From the NCBI RefSeq assembly GCF_003628535.1, contig NZ_RBCI01000002.1, forward strand, positions 496,001 to 560,000: DNA of 64,000 bases, written 5' to 3'. The DNA comes from Flavisolibacter nicotianae (GTDB taxonomy: Bacteria > Bacteroidota > Bacteroidia > Chitinophagales > Chitinophagaceae). How positions within the stretch are numbered: position 1 is the stretch's first letter; each line of letters begins with the position of its first letter. Below the pieces are notes generated by a model that was not told the DNA's origin, searched no databases, and worked only from the letters and a program-made list of their open reading frames with translations. A program made the position numbers and the translations under genes. Shown here piece after piece: positions 15,792 through 25,210 of this stretch.

Positions 15792-16130
15792 TTACTCGGC
15801 CAACCCGGTTTCTTTCCATTTTTCAAAAACGGCGATCGTGCTGTCCGCCAGCTTCGGGTGGCGCATGGGCATAAAGCCTTTTTCTTCCGGGCTCTTTTTA
15901 ATGCGAACCAGGATTTCGTCGGCATGGGCTTTCGCAGCATCGTAGCTGTTCAGGGGCTTGGCTCTTCCCTGCGGCGGATTGTGACAGGGCGAACAGTTGG
16001 CTTGAATCACGGGCTGCACATTCCGGGCATACGTAATGTGCGACGAATCGGAAGCGGCTTTTTTAGAGGAACTGCAGAACTGGAAAACAGTAACCAGTGC
16101 CACGAGAACAAAGAGAACAATTTTCTTCAT
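15792..16130 (-). CDS. small c-type cytochrome lipoprotein
   Basis: 112 residues. Lipoprotein signal with Cys19 in VFQFCSSS, so it is anchored in the membrane on the periplasmic side. One haem-binding motif, CSPCH, follows NVQPVIQANC, a pattern typical of Bacteroidota cytochromes of the c552 / planctomycete-type group. MPMRHP near residue 90 can supply the axial Met. It is divergent from the diheme cytochrome at 16407 and may pass electrons in the same chain; this is inferred from position only. Confidence 0.85.
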   Translation of the reverse strand: MKKIVLFVLVALVTVFQFCSSSKKAASDSSHITYARNVQPVIQANCSPCHNPPQGRAKPLNSYDAAKAHADEILVRIKKSPEEKGFMPMRHPKLADSTIAVFEKWKETGLAE

Positions 16131-16406
16131 TGGTTTTGTTTTGACTGCATCAAGATAAGCAAAGACGCAAATAGCCGTCGCTGAAACACGACATGCTAAC
16201 GTTTTTTAACGACGAAAGGAAGATTTGTGCAAACGCACCGGCAACAGGATGGATTCCTTCTTCTTTCGTTTTTGTTCGTAGTGCAGCCTGCCTTCAACCC
16301 GATAAACGGCTTTTGCCAATTGCTTCGCCGGAAACAACAATTCATACAGGCCGGCCTGGCAAGGGTCCCTCTGCGCTTTTAGCTTCGCTGTCTCAACGAA
16401 ACCACT

Positions 16407-17351
16407 ATGCTGCGCAAAATCCTGAAATGGACCTGTCTCGTTATCCTCTTTGCCATTGGCGGCGTCACCATTGCCACGGCCCTGCGGCAACACCTTCGTT
16501 ACGATGCGCCGCTTCCCGAAATTAAAGCCTCGGCCGATTCGGCCATCATTGCCAAAGGCCGGCACATCGTGATGGGACCCGGTCACTGTTTTGACTGCCA
16601 CAGTTCTGCGGCCAACAAAGATTCGGTGGTGAAAGCCGGGGGTGAGACGGTCTTGAGTGGCGGTGTTCCCTTTAAGCTGCCGTTCGGAACTTTTTACACC
16701 CGCAACCTGACGCCTGATCCCGAAACCGGTATCGGCAAATTCACGGATGGTGAAATTGCCCGTGTGCTTCGCCACAGCGTCAAACCGAATGGGGAGGCCG
16801 TGCTGCCCTTCATGCCCTTTCAGAATTTAACCGACGAAGAGCTGACAGCCATTGTCTCTTACCTGCGTTCGCTGCAGCCGGTTCGCAACGCGGTGCCCGA
16901 TCACGAATACAACATCATGGGAAAGGTGATCAAAGCCTTCCTCATCACGCCGCAGGGGCCTTCGGAAACACCCAAAAAAGCGATTGCGGCCGATACCTCG
17001 GCTACCTATGGCCGTCACCTGGTGATGGCAGTGGCCAACTGCAATGAGTGTCATACCAAGCGCGATGGCATCGGCAACTACGTGGGTGAACCAATGGCCG
17101 GCGGAACAGTGTTCGAAGAGCCGGGCAAGCCAACACTCGTTTCGCCCAACCTGACTCCCGATCCCGCCAGTGGCCGCATTGCCGGCTGGAGCCAGGACCA
17201 GTTTATCAGGCGCTTTCGCACGGGCAAAGTAATCCCGTACAGCCACATGCCCTGGGACGCCTATGGCCGCATGACCGATGCGGAACTCAAAGCGATTTTC
17301 GCTTACCTGAAAACCCTGAAACCTGTCAATACGAACCAGGTGAAACCATAA
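16407..17351 (+). CDS. membrane-anchored diheme cytochrome c
   Basis: 314 residues. An N-terminal membrane anchor (about 5-25), then two cytochrome c domains with CFDCH and CNECH haem motifs. Each has the TRNLTPDPETGIG / SPNLTPDPASGRI loop found in the cytochrome subunits that accept electrons from periplasmic dehydrogenases. Axial Met candidates lie in VLPFMPF and YSHMPWDAY. It lies just upstream of a PaoABC-type oxidoreductase, though a terminator and promoter separate them. The likely role is to take electrons from that enzyme to the respiratory chain (inference). Confidence 0.9.
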   Translation: MLRKILKWTCLVILFAIGGVTIATALRQHLRYDAPLPEIKASADSAIIAKGRHIVMGPGHCFDCHSSAANKDSVVKAGGETVLSGGVPFKLPFGTFYTRNLTPDPETGIGKFTDGEIARVLRHSVKPNGEAVLPFMPFQNLTDEELTAIVSYLRSLQPVRNAVPDHEYNIMGKVIKAFLITPQGPSETPKKAIAADTSATYGRHLVMAVANCNECHTKRDGIGNYVGEPMAGGTVFEEPGKPTLVSPNLTPDPASGRIAGWSQDQFIRRFRTGKVIPYSHMPWDAYGRMTDAELKAIFAYLKTLKPVNTNQVKP

Positions 17352-17416
17352 GGCCGGCATCGCTGTTGATGGCGATGGCTGTCCTCTTCGCAAAGCGGGC
17401 AGTTGTGTTTTTGAGC

Positions 17417-17449
17417 AAAAGCTTCATTCGCAGGAATGGAGCTTTTTGT
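17417..17449 (+). terminator. rho-independent terminator after the diheme cytochrome
   Basis: Stem AAAAGCTTCATTC / GGAATGGAGCTTTT (one G-T pair), three-base loop, T run. Confidence 0.75.
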
Positions 17450-17475
17450 TTGCGTATTTGTCTAAATTAGCTTTG
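17445..17475 (+). promoter_or_regulatory. Bacteroidota-type promoter for the paoABC-like operon
   Basis: TTTG (17445-17448), 19 nt, TAGCTTTG (17468-17475). This fits the TTTG-N19-21-TAnnTTTG consensus of the Bacteroidota primary sigma factor and lies about 40 nt before the paoA-like start. Confidence 0.5.
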
Positions 17476-17515
17476 ATTACGTGTTGCGTTATGTTCATTT
17501 ATAAACTTCTTCCTG

Positions 17516-18145
17516 ATGAATTCCCATACAGAAAATGATCCCTGCTGCGGCGGACAGTCGCGCCGTTCGTTTCTAAAGCGATCCACGGCCACGGCCGCCA
17601 TCCTGGCCGCGCCACCGGTTCTTGTCCGGGCGGCAGAAAAAAAACTGGACGAACAAGGAGCCGAATATTTTGAAAAGCTGCCGCTGAAAATTGAGGTGAA
17701 CGGGAAGCCGTTTTCCCTTTCGGTTGAACCCCGTGTGACGCTGTTGGATTTATTGCGGGAGCAGCTCCACCTCACCGGCACCAAGAAAGGCTGCGACTAC
17801 GGCCAGTGCGGCGCCTGCACCGTGCACGTGGACGGGCAGCGGGTCTTGTCCTGTTTAAGCCTGGCCGGCATGCAGGACGGGAAAAAAATAACGACCATCG
17901 AAGGCCTGGCCAGCGGCGACGACCTGCATCCGCTGCAGGAAGCTTTTATCAGGCACGATGGCTTCCAGTGCGGCTACTGCACGCCGGGACAGATCATGTC
18001 GGCAGTGGCCTGCATCAAAGAAGGCCATGCAGGATCCGATGCGGAAATACGGGAATACATGAGCGGCAATATTTGCCGTTGCGGTGCCTATCCCAACATT
18101 GTCGACGCCATCAGGGAAGTGGCACAAAAAGGAGGTGTCAAATGA
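17516..18145 (+). CDS. paoA: aldehyde oxidoreductase 2Fe-2S subunit, Tat-exported (PaoA-like)
   Basis: 209 residues. Twin-arginine signal SRRSFLKR at about 17-24 and a hydrophobic stretch ending in an AEKK region, so the complex is exported folded with its cofactors. The plant-type 2Fe-2S site is GCDYGQCGACTVHVDGQ; the second site uses FQCGYCTPGQ and NICRCGAYPNI. It passes electrons from the molybdenum centre toward FAD. It is the first gene of a three-gene operon and overlaps paoB by 4 nt. Confidence 0.93.
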   Translation: MNSHTENDPCCGGQSRRSFLKRSTATAAILAAPPVLVRAAEKKLDEQGAEYFEKLPLKIEVNGKPFSLSVEPRVTLLDLLREQLHLTGTKKGCDYGQCGACTVHVDGQRVLSCLSLAGMQDGKKITTIEGLASGDDLHPLQEAFIRHDGFQCGYCTPGQIMSAVACIKEGHAGSDAEIREYMSGNICRCGAYPNIVDAIREVAQKGGVK

Positions 18146-19125
18146 TCAATTTCGACTACAGCAAACCCGCAACCGTTGGCGCCGCCATCACGGCGCTGAG
18201 CAAAGACACAAAGGCAAAATTCATTGCCGGCGGCACCAACCTCGTCGACCTGATGAAGCGGGGGGTGACAACGCCGGAAAAACTCATCGACATCACCGGC
18301 CTGCCGCTGAAAGGCATTGAGCAAAGCGGCACCGTCGTCCGCATCGGGGCACTGGCCCTGAACAGCGAGGTGGCCGAAAACGATATCGTCAAAAAGCAGT
18401 TGCCCTTGCTGTCGCAGGCCCTGAAGGCCGGCGCTTCGGCGCAGATCCGCAACATGGCCACCGTGGGCGGCAACATGCTCCAGCGCACCCGCTGCGGCTA
18501 TTTTTACGACACGGCCATGCCCTGCAACAAGCGGGAACCCGGCACCGGTTGCGGCGCCCTGCAGGGGTACAACCGCATGCACGCCATCCTGGGTGCATCG
18601 GATAGCTGCATTGCCGTGCACCCAAGCGATATGTGCGTGGCACTGGCGGCCCTGGATGCAACCGTGGTGGTGCAAGGCCCCGGGGGAACGCGAAAGCTTC
18701 CTTTCCTGGATTTTCACCGCCTGCCGGGCAACACACCGGAGAAAGACAACAACCTGCAGCGCGGCGAATTGATCACCGGCGTGGAAGTGCCGGTCAACCC
18801 TTCGCTGGCGCAGCATTCGCTGTATACCAAGATCCGCGACCGGGCTTCCTATGCCTTTGCACTGGTATCGGTTGCGGCGGCACTCGACATGAAAGGGAAA
18901 ACCATCCGGCAGGCAAGGCTGGCCATGGGTGGCGTGGCGCACAAGCCCTGGCGGTTAACCATCGCCGAGAATTTCCTGCAAGGCAAAGAGGCAACCGTCG
19001 CCAACTTTCAGCAGGCCGCTTCGCTGGCCCTGAAAGAGGCAAAGGGTTATGGCTATAACAACTTTAAGCTCACCCTGGGACCGAACACCCTTGTACAGAC
19101 ACTCAAAACACTCACCGGCGTTTAA
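18142..19125 (+). CDS. paoB: aldehyde oxidoreductase FAD subunit (PaoB-like)
   Basis: 327 residues, starting at ATG 18142 with GGAGGT 11 nt upstream and a 4-nt overlap with paoA. The FAD-binding part has FIAGGTNLVDLMK and the TVGGNM motif. The inserted Cys-rich loop RTRCGYFYDTAMPCNK and PGTGCGAL matches the extra 4Fe-4S site known in E. coli PaoB, which ordinary CO-dehydrogenase medium chains lack. The C-terminal CODH_C domain ends the protein. Binds FAD and relays electrons from the 2Fe-2S subunit. Confidence 0.93.
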   Translation: MINFDYSKPATVGAAITALSKDTKAKFIAGGTNLVDLMKRGVTTPEKLIDITGLPLKGIEQSGTVVRIGALALNSEVAENDIVKKQLPLLSQALKAGASAQIRNMATVGGNMLQRTRCGYFYDTAMPCNKREPGTGCGALQGYNRMHAILGASDSCIAVHPSDMCVALAALDATVVVQGPGGTRKLPFLDFHRLPGNTPEKDNNLQRGELITGVEVPVNPSLAQHSLYTKIRDRASYAFALVSVAAALDMKGKTIRQARLAMGGVAHKPWRLTIAENFLQGKEATVANFQQAASLALKEAKGYGYNNFKLTLGPNTLVQTLKTLTGV

Positions 19126-19133
19126 ACTTTTTT

Positions 19134-21347
19134 ATGGACAACTTCTTTGATCTGAATATTCCTTTTGCAGAGATTGACCGCGTAGACGGCAAGGCCAAAG
19201 TCACCGGCAAGGCAGATTACGTTGCCGAACACGATTTGCCCAACCTCACCTATGGTGTGCTGGTGGGCAGTACCATCGCCAACGGAACCGTTACGGCCAT
19301 TGATACAAAATCGGCGGAGAGAGCACCCGGTGTGCTGGCGGTGATCACACACCTGAATGCACCCAAAGTGCCGGGTTACGAGGAAGGCGAAAACCCCGCA
19401 AAAGGAAGAACAGGCGGCGGCGGACTGAAAATATTCAACGACAACCGCATTCGCTTCAATGGCCAGCCCATTGCACTGGTCGTGGCCGATACGTTTGAAC
19501 GTGCCACCTATGCGGCTTCCCTCATCAAGGCCCAATACAACAAAGAAGCGCCACACACCTCGCTGGCAGACGCCATCAAAAACGACAAGCCGATTGAAGG
19601 CGACAATTACAAAGAAGCCGTAAGAGGAGAGAAGGATGCGTGGAAGACAGCGCCGGTAAAAGTGGAAGGCACCTACATCATGCCGATACAGGTGCATAAT
19701 CCCATGGAGTTGCATGCCACCATTGCCCGGTGGGACGGCGACGATAAAGTAACGGTGTGGGAAAAAACACAAGGCGTTGTCAGCACGCAGCAAAGCATCG
19801 CCAATGCGTTTAAGCTGGAACAAAAAAATGTGCAGGTCTATGCACCCTATGTTGGCGGTGGATTTGGCTCGGCGCTGCGCACCTGGCCGCATGCGATTGC
19901 GGCAGTAATGGCTGCCAAAAAACTGGGCAGGCCGGTAAAGCTCGTGCTCACACGGCCGCAAATGTTTATGCTGGTCGGATATCGTCCCGAAGCCATTCAG
20001 CACATCTCCATCGGGGCCACACCGGATGGAAAAATTGTGGGCATGCGGCACGATGCCTATGCCGTCACATCGAATTATGAAAATTTCAATGAAGGGCTGG
20101 TGGCCCAGACAAAGCAGTTATACGCCTGTGCAAACCTGGCGACCAAATACAACATCTACCCGATGAATTTGAGCACGCCAACGTGGATGCGTGGTCCCGG
20201 TGAAGCCACCGGTTCCTTCCCGCTGGAATGTGCGCTGGATGAATTGAGCTATGCACTCAACCTCGATCCCATTGAACTGCGCAAACGCAACTATGCAGAA
20301 ACAGACCCCGAAAACGGCAAGCCCTATAGCTCAAAATTTCTGCGGGAAGCCTACGACCTGGGTGCGGAAAAATTCGGCTGGAAGGGCCGCAAACCCCAGC
20401 CCCGCAGCATGGAGGAAGATGGCTGGCTAGTGGGCTATGGCATGAGCTCGGGCATGTTTGGCGCCTTTCGTGGCGAAGGACGGGTGCGGCTGAAATTTTC
20501 GGGTGATGGCATGCTCACCATTCAAAGTGCGGTAAGTGACAGTGGACCCGGAACGGCAACTGCCATGACCAGGATTGCTTCCGATGCAATGGGACTGCCG
20601 GTAAACAAAGTCAATTTTGAATTGGGCAATTCTGCCTTCCCTCCCGGCCCTACGCAAGGTGGCTCCAGTACGACATCAACCCTGGGAACGACCGTCAGCA
20701 TGGCCTGCGATTCATTGAAGAAAAAGCTGGTTGAATTATTAAAAACACAGGAAAGCGAAATAGCCCTGGCGGACGTACAGTTTGCACAAGGGGAGATGCG
20801 GCTAAAAAACGGTAAAAGCATTTCGTATACCGATGCCCTGAAAGCGGCTAATCTTCCTTCGATCGAATTAACGGAAAGCTCCGGCCGCAATCCCGAGATG
20901 CAGAAGTATTCGGCGTATTCGTATTCGGTGCATTTTGTCAGGGTAAAAGTGCATCCGTTAACAGGCGTCGTGCGCATCGACAAAGTGGTGAGTGCCGGCG
21001 ATGCAGGCAGGATCATCAGCGAAAAAACGGCGGCCAGCCAGATGAAAGGCGGTGCGGTGGGGGGCATTGGTGGTGCCCTGATGGAAGAGGGGGTGATCGA
21101 CCATCGCTATGGCCGCTGGGTGAACAACAACTTTGCCGATTACCATGTGCCGGTACACGCTGATGTGCCGGATGTGGAAGTCGTGTTTGTCAACAAACCC
21201 GATCCTGTTTTAAATCCAAATGGCTCAAAGGGCATGGGTGAAATTGCGCTGATCGGCTTTGCGGCAGCCGTAGCAAATGCGGTGTACCACGCCACCGGAA
21301 AACGCATCCGCGAGTTGCCGATCACGCCGGATAAGGTATTGCTGTAA
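19134..21347 (+). CDS. paoC: aldehyde oxidoreductase molybdenum subunit (PaoC-like)
   Basis: 737 residues. The N-terminal aldehyde-oxidase/xanthine-dehydrogenase a/b-hammerhead domain (KVTGKADYVAEHDLP, GVLVGSTIANG) is followed by the cofactor-binding domain, with GGGFGSALRTWPH and the QGGSSTTSTLGT loop. Glu703 in KGMGEIALIG is the conserved catalytic base. The cofactor is probably molybdopterin cytosine dinucleotide, as in PaoC. There is no Tat signal; it would be carried out by the PaoA signal. It oxidises aldehydes to acids. No mocA-type maturation gene lies within the window. Confidence 0.93.
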   Translation: MDNFFDLNIPFAEIDRVDGKAKVTGKADYVAEHDLPNLTYGVLVGSTIANGTVTAIDTKSAERAPGVLAVITHLNAPKVPGYEEGENPAKGRTGGGGLKIFNDNRIRFNGQPIALVVADTFERATYAASLIKAQYNKEAPHTSLADAIKNDKPIEGDNYKEAVRGEKDAWKTAPVKVEGTYIMPIQVHNPMELHATIARWDGDDKVTVWEKTQGVVSTQQSIANAFKLEQKNVQVYAPYVGGGFGSALRTWPHAIAAVMAAKKLGRPVKLVLTRPQMFMLVGYRPEAIQHISIGATPDGKIVGMRHDAYAVTSNYENFNEGLVAQTKQLYACANLATKYNIYPMNLSTPTWMRGPGEATGSFPLECALDELSYALNLDPIELRKRNYAETDPENGKPYSSKFLREAYDLGAEKFGWKGRKPQPRSMEEDGWLVGYGMSSGMFGAFRGEGRVRLKFSGDGMLTIQSAVSDSGPGTATAMTRIASDAMGLPVNKVNFELGNSAFPPGPTQGGSSTTSTLGTTVSMACDSLKKKLVELLKTQESEIALADVQFAQGEMRLKNGKSISYTDALKAANLPSIELTESSGRNPEMQKYSAYSYSVHFVRVKVHPLTGVVRIDKVVSAGDAGRIISEKTAASQMKGGAVGGIGGALMEEGVIDHRYGRWVNNNFADYHVPVHADVPDVEVVFVNKPDPVLNPNGSKGMGEIALIGFAAAVANAVYHATGKRIRELPITPDKVLL

Positions 21348-21365
21348 TCTGTACATGGCGCTTGA

Positions 21366-21660
21366 TTAGCAAAGCCCCGAAGGGGCGGTAATCATTAACC
21401 CGGTCTGAAGGGCTGGTGGGAGCCGGGAGGGAAGGCCAGGCCCCAAAGGGACGATAATAAGGAACCCGACTCGCAGGGCCACGAATAGAGAATGCGATCG
21501 TAAGCGTAATCTCCGAAGGAGCGCAAGCATCAACCCGGTCAGCAGGGCCGTGGGAGCCATGAGGGAAGGCGCAAGCCCCGAAGGGGCGGTAATCATTAAC
21601 CCGGCCTGAAGGGCCGGGAAGGATGCGGCGAGCAAGGATAAGCCCCGAAGGGGCGAGATA
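21366..21660 (+). repeat. cluster of REP-like palindromes upstream of tnpA
   Basis: At least four units of AAGCCCCGAAGGGGCGGTAA followed by CATTAACCCGG and GAAGGGC, at about 21370, 21508 (diverged), 21575 and 21642, plus a degenerate one at about 21440. Each has a GCCCCGAAGGGGC hairpin. No gene in the gap. Confidence 0.8.
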
Positions 21661-21683
21661 GCCTGTAACCAAACGAACTGCAT

Positions 21684-22136
21684 ATGCCCCAGTCCCTGGT
21701 CAAAAATTACATCCACCTGGTGTTCAGCACCAGGAGTCGGGTATATACAATCGATGAGGCCATTCAGCCCGAATTGTTCCGCTATATCGCCGGCATTTGC
21801 GCAAATAACGAGTGCAACCCGGTGCAGATCGGTGGCCACACGAATCACGTTCATGCCTTGTTTCTCCTGAGCAAAAAGATGGCGTTAGTGAAGGTCGTGG
21901 AGGAGATCAAGGCGCATTCTTCCAAATGGATAAAAACAAAAGGCGACGCCTATCAAAACGTCTATTGGCAGAACGGCTATGGTGCCTTCTCGGTTAACCC
22001 TTTTGAGGTGGATATCGTGGTCGCGTACATCAAAAACCAAAAAGAGCACCATCGTAAAAAGACCTTCGAAGAAGAGTACAAGGCCTTCCTCGATAAGTAC
22101 TGCATGGCGTATGATGAGCGCTATGTCTGGGATTGA
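21684..22136 (+). CDS. tnpA: IS200/IS605-family TnpA transposase
   Basis: 150 residues, a complete Y1 HUH transposase. HUH motif H55-V-H57 in GGHTNHVHALF; nucleophile Y115 with Q119 in VAYIKNQKEHH, the exact Tyr-x3-Gln pattern of TnpA; QNGYGAFSV is the strand before it. It cuts and rejoins single-stranded DNA at hairpins. No tnpB is next to it. Palindromic repeats flank it on both sides, inverted relative to each other, so it may mobilise them as RAYTs do. The frame is intact. Confidence 0.93.
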   Translation: MPQSLVKNYIHLVFSTRSRVYTIDEAIQPELFRYIAGICANNECNPVQIGGHTNHVHALFLLSKKMALVKVVEEIKAHSSKWIKTKGDAYQNVYWQNGYGAFSVNPFEVDIVVAYIKNQKEHHRKKTFEEEYKAFLDKYCMAYDERYVWD

Positions 22137-22144
22137 TGGCGGGG

Positions 22145-22250
22145 GTATGGCGCCCTTTCAGGGCTTACGGTTATATCTTGTAGTGCGGTGCCCAGCCTTG
22201 AAGGCTGGGTTACTTATTGCCGCCCCTTCGGGGCTTATGCTTTCAGTTTG
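22145..22250 (-). repeat. REP-like palindromes downstream of tnpA, inverted
   Basis: GCCCTTTCAGGGC, CAGCCTTGAAGGCTGGGTTA and GCCGCCCCTTCGGGGCTTAT. These are reverse complements of the 21366-21660 units. The rest of 22250-22470 shows no gene. Confidence 0.75.
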
Positions 22251-22470
22251 CTCTTCGGTTAGTTCCCTCGTTTCCTTCTGATAGTTCTGTCGCTTCGTCA
22301 ATTCTATAGCGATTGCCGAAAGAATGCAGGCGATGTTGTGCCATACCGTCTTCAGTTTGATGGCCAGCATTCGCCGATGGAGCAATGTCTTGGCCGGCCT
22401 GCGTTTCCCAAGATGCAAGTCGCCGGTTGCGTATTGTAAAATGGTAGAAGGCGTGTTCTTCCTTCATTTA

Positions 22471-24321
22471 TTACCGAAAGAACGTTTCGGCAGCGCTCCA
22501 GTAGCGCCAGTCATAACTTTCGCCGGCATGCGCTTCTTTTGGCGTGATGGGTTTATGTAAGACAGAAGGCGCCAGGATATGTTCCTGCACAAGTTTCTTT
22601 TTTGCACCGGTGATGGCTTCCTGCACAGCCTTGTTCTGCATCCATCGTTTCTGCGGCGGCTCATAGCCGACTTTGTCTTTTCGCCAGACAATTTCCTGCG
22701 GCAACTTTTTGTCAACAGCTTTTCGCAACAGCCACTTTGTCCATCCCTGGTGAATTTTAAACTGCGGCGGAAGCGTGAAGATAAATTCGACCAGTTGGTG
22801 TTGCAAAAACGGAAGGCGCACTTCCACGGAATGGGCCATGCTGTTGCGGTCGGCAAGGCGCAGCAATTCTTCCAGTCCGTTCACAAAGGTGTTGTAGTAC
22901 AATACACCATTCAGATCGAAAGTTGATGGGGTGCTGTAGTAAAGGTTGCGTTTGTTGCCGAATGCAAAATCCCGGTTCAGGTCGGGATGCTGAAACGCCT
23001 TCTTTGCCTTTTGGCTTTGCAGGATCGAAGCGCTGAATTCCGGTAACAGGGCCGCCGCTTTGTTTTGAAAGCCAAAACCTTCTTTTATACCCAGGGCCTG
23101 TGCGGCCGTCCGCTCACCGCTTTTGCCGAGCTTTTTCTGCCTGTACAATTCCTGCCACCACCATTTGTAGTATTTGTGGTAGCCGGCCAGGATTTCATCG
23201 GCACCCTGCCCGTCCAGTAAAACAGGAACACCGTGCTGCCGGGCCAGTTCGAAAACCTTGTATTGTGCCAGTACCGATGCCGACGAAAAAGGTTCGTCCT
23301 GTTGCTGCGATATTTTTTGCATCAGGCTGACCACGTCACGCTCTTCAACGGTAGTGGTGTAATGGTGCAGGCCGAATTGTTTTGCAACTGTTGCCGCCTG
23401 TGAAGTTTCATCTTTTTCAAAACCGGGAAACGAAGCGGTAAAGCCGTTGTGTGTGTACTGCGCCGATGTTTCGCCGGCACAAAAAGCAACAATGGCCGAA
23501 CTGTCCAACCCGCCACTCAGGCTGGTGCCAACAGGCACGTCGCTGCGCATGCGCCGGTGAATGCTCTGGCGGAAAAGGTCTTCAAAACGGTGAATGGCTT
23601 CTGCTTCCGAAAGACTGTTGTCAACAGCAATATCGGCCTGCCAGTAGCGCTCCGTCGCCAGTTCATTTTGCGGTAAAGAATAGGTGAGCCAATGGGCGGC
23701 CGGCAGCTTGTGTATGTTGTGGTAAAACGTTTCAAACGGATCGGCGGGGTTGGACGTGTAGCCAATCGTCAGGAAGTTGTACAACAGGCGATGGTTTACT
23801 TCCTTGTTTACTTCCATCTGCCAGAGGGCTTTCAGTTCCGAGGCAAACACCAGGCGTTCTTCACCATAGAAAAAGAAAAACGGCTTTTCGCCAAAGCGGT
23901 CGCGGGCCGCAAAAAGGGTTTGTTCCTTTTCATCCCAGATGGCAAAGGCAAAGGCGCCGTCGAACTGCGCCAGGCAATCCTTCCCGTAGGTGGCGTAGGC
24001 CGCCAGCAAAACTTCCGAATCCGACTGCGTTCGAAACCTGCATCCTTTTTTCTCCAGTTCTTTTCGCAGTTCAGGATAGTTGTACAACTCGCCGTTGTAA
24101 ACAAGGTGGTAGCGGTCTGCATACGACATCGGTTGAGCCGCCGCGGCGGAAAGATCGATGATACATAGTCGCCGGTGGCCCAGGGTCGCGGTGCCGGCGT
24201 CGTTGCGGTAAAAGCCTTCATCGTCAGGCCCGCGGTGGCCCAGGACCGACGTTGCATTTTTAACCGAAGCAAGGCTGGTTGCTTGTCCGTTTTTCGAAAC
24301 AATTCCGGCAATTCCGCACAT
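22471..24321 (-). CDS. asnB: asparagine synthase (glutamine-hydrolysing)
   Basis: 616 residues. N-terminal class II glutamine amidotransferase with catalytic Cys2 (MCGIAGI), GHRRLCIIDLS and YNGELYNYPELR. The C-terminal synthetase domain has the PP-loop SLSGGLDSSAI and LLDGQGADEILAGYHKYY. Converts aspartate to asparagine with glutamine and ATP. Bacteroidota often keep several AsnB-like proteins, some used for cell-surface polymer amidation, so the exact substrate is not certain. The next gene on the strand (24325) ends 3 nt upstream, so the two are co-transcribed. Confidence 0.93.
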   Translation of the reverse strand: MCGIAGIVSKNGQATSLASVKNATSVLGHRGPDDEGFYRNDAGTATLGHRRLCIIDLSAAAAQPMSYADRYHLVYNGELYNYPELRKELEKKGCRFRTQSDSEVLLAAYATYGKDCLAQFDGAFAFAIWDEKEQTLFAARDRFGEKPFFFFYGEERLVFASELKALWQMEVNKEVNHRLLYNFLTIGYTSNPADPFETFYHNIHKLPAAHWLTYSLPQNELATERYWQADIAVDNSLSEAEAIHRFEDLFRQSIHRRMRSDVPVGTSLSGGLDSSAIVAFCAGETSAQYTHNGFTASFPGFEKDETSQAATVAKQFGLHHYTTTVEERDVVSLMQKISQQQDEPFSSASVLAQYKVFELARQHGVPVLLDGQGADEILAGYHKYYKWWWQELYRQKKLGKSGERTAAQALGIKEGFGFQNKAAALLPEFSASILQSQKAKKAFQHPDLNRDFAFGNKRNLYYSTPSTFDLNGVLYYNTFVNGLEELLRLADRNSMAHSVEVRLPFLQHQLVEFIFTLPPQFKIHQGWTKWLLRKAVDKKLPQEIVWRKDKVGYEPPQKRWMQNKAVQEAITGAKKKLVQEHILAPSVLHKPITPKEAHAGESYDWRYWSAAETFFR

Positions 24322-24324
24322 CGT

Positions 24325-24948
24325 TTAAAATTGAATGGGCAGGCGGGCTTCCCTGTTTTCCCAGGCCATGATCAAATCAACCGCACCGGCCCTTTCTTCA
24401 AATTCCATGGTGAAGTATTCCGCCATCTGGTTTTTTGTGGTGGCAGGAACGTCAAACCGGGCCACATCTTTCGACAGGTCAAATTTTAAACCCCAGGTAT
24501 ACAGGTTGCTGTTCAAAACAATGGTCCAGTGGTCTTCGTACGGGATGGCGTACAGAAGATAGGTGCCTTTGTCGATCCGCTTTTTTTGAATCGTCACCGG
24601 CTGGAAAAACTGGATCTCCGTGGCTTCATTGGCACCCAGCCGCCAGGGTTCGCCCCATTTAACAATGTTTCCAAAAATTTGGCGTCCCTGCCGGTGCGGA
24701 CGGCTGTAGATCACACGGGCACGGGGAACACCGGTGGCCGTACCATTCATTTTCTGTACAGGAAAATCGTTGGGGAAATAAGCCATGTCCATGGGTGAAA
24801 GATCAACGGGAACATAGGGGTTGGTCGTTTCTCGTTTCAGCAGGTTGGTGTCCTTGATCTCCGGCAGTTGCATGGGCCGGGCCGCTGGTGAGTCGTTTTG
24901 ACAGGATAGCAACAAGGGTAGCAAAAGAAACAGAAAACAGTTTTTCAT
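24325..24948 (-). CDS. DUF2911 lipoprotein
   Basis: 207 residues. Lipoprotein signal with the Cys in LLLSCQND. The DUF2911 domain from about 75 has ARVIYSRPHRQGRQIFG, VKWGEPWRLGANEATEI, GTYLLYAIP and TIVLN. The family is common in Bacteroidota exported proteins; its function is not known. First gene of a pair with asnB. Confidence 0.88.
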   Translation of the reverse strand: MKNCFLFLLLPLLLSCQNDSPAARPMQLPEIKDTNLLKRETTNPYVPVDLSPMDMAYFPNDFPVQKMNGTATGVPRARVIYSRPHRQGRQIFGNIVKWGEPWRLGANEATEIQFFQPVTIQKKRIDKGTYLLYAIPYEDHWTIVLNSNLYTWGLKFDLSKDVARFDVPATTKNQMAEYFTMEFEERAGAVDLIMAWENREARLPIQF

Positions 24949-25210
24949 GGCGAAAAAGTACGGCTTTTCCGCTAAGCAAAACAGACGATCAGGATGAACG
25001 GAGATTGTAGTGTATCTATTGAAAGGAAACGGGGCTTGCTTTGTGTTTCGCGGAAGCTTGTCCTTTTGTACAAATATTGAGAGGACAGCTTTGAATGTGT
25101 GCCTGTCGTTGTTTGCATGTTAGTGTCTGGCCGGTGGTAAGAAGGAGAATGTTTATACGGGGAACAAAAACACTTGCTTTCTAAAGTGTTTTCGAACAAG
25201 GAAGGCACGT

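Noticed and set aside
19122-20051. 309-residue open frame opposite paoC
   Set aside because: Composition follows the third-codon bias of paoC on the other strand, it resembles no family, and paoC is certain.
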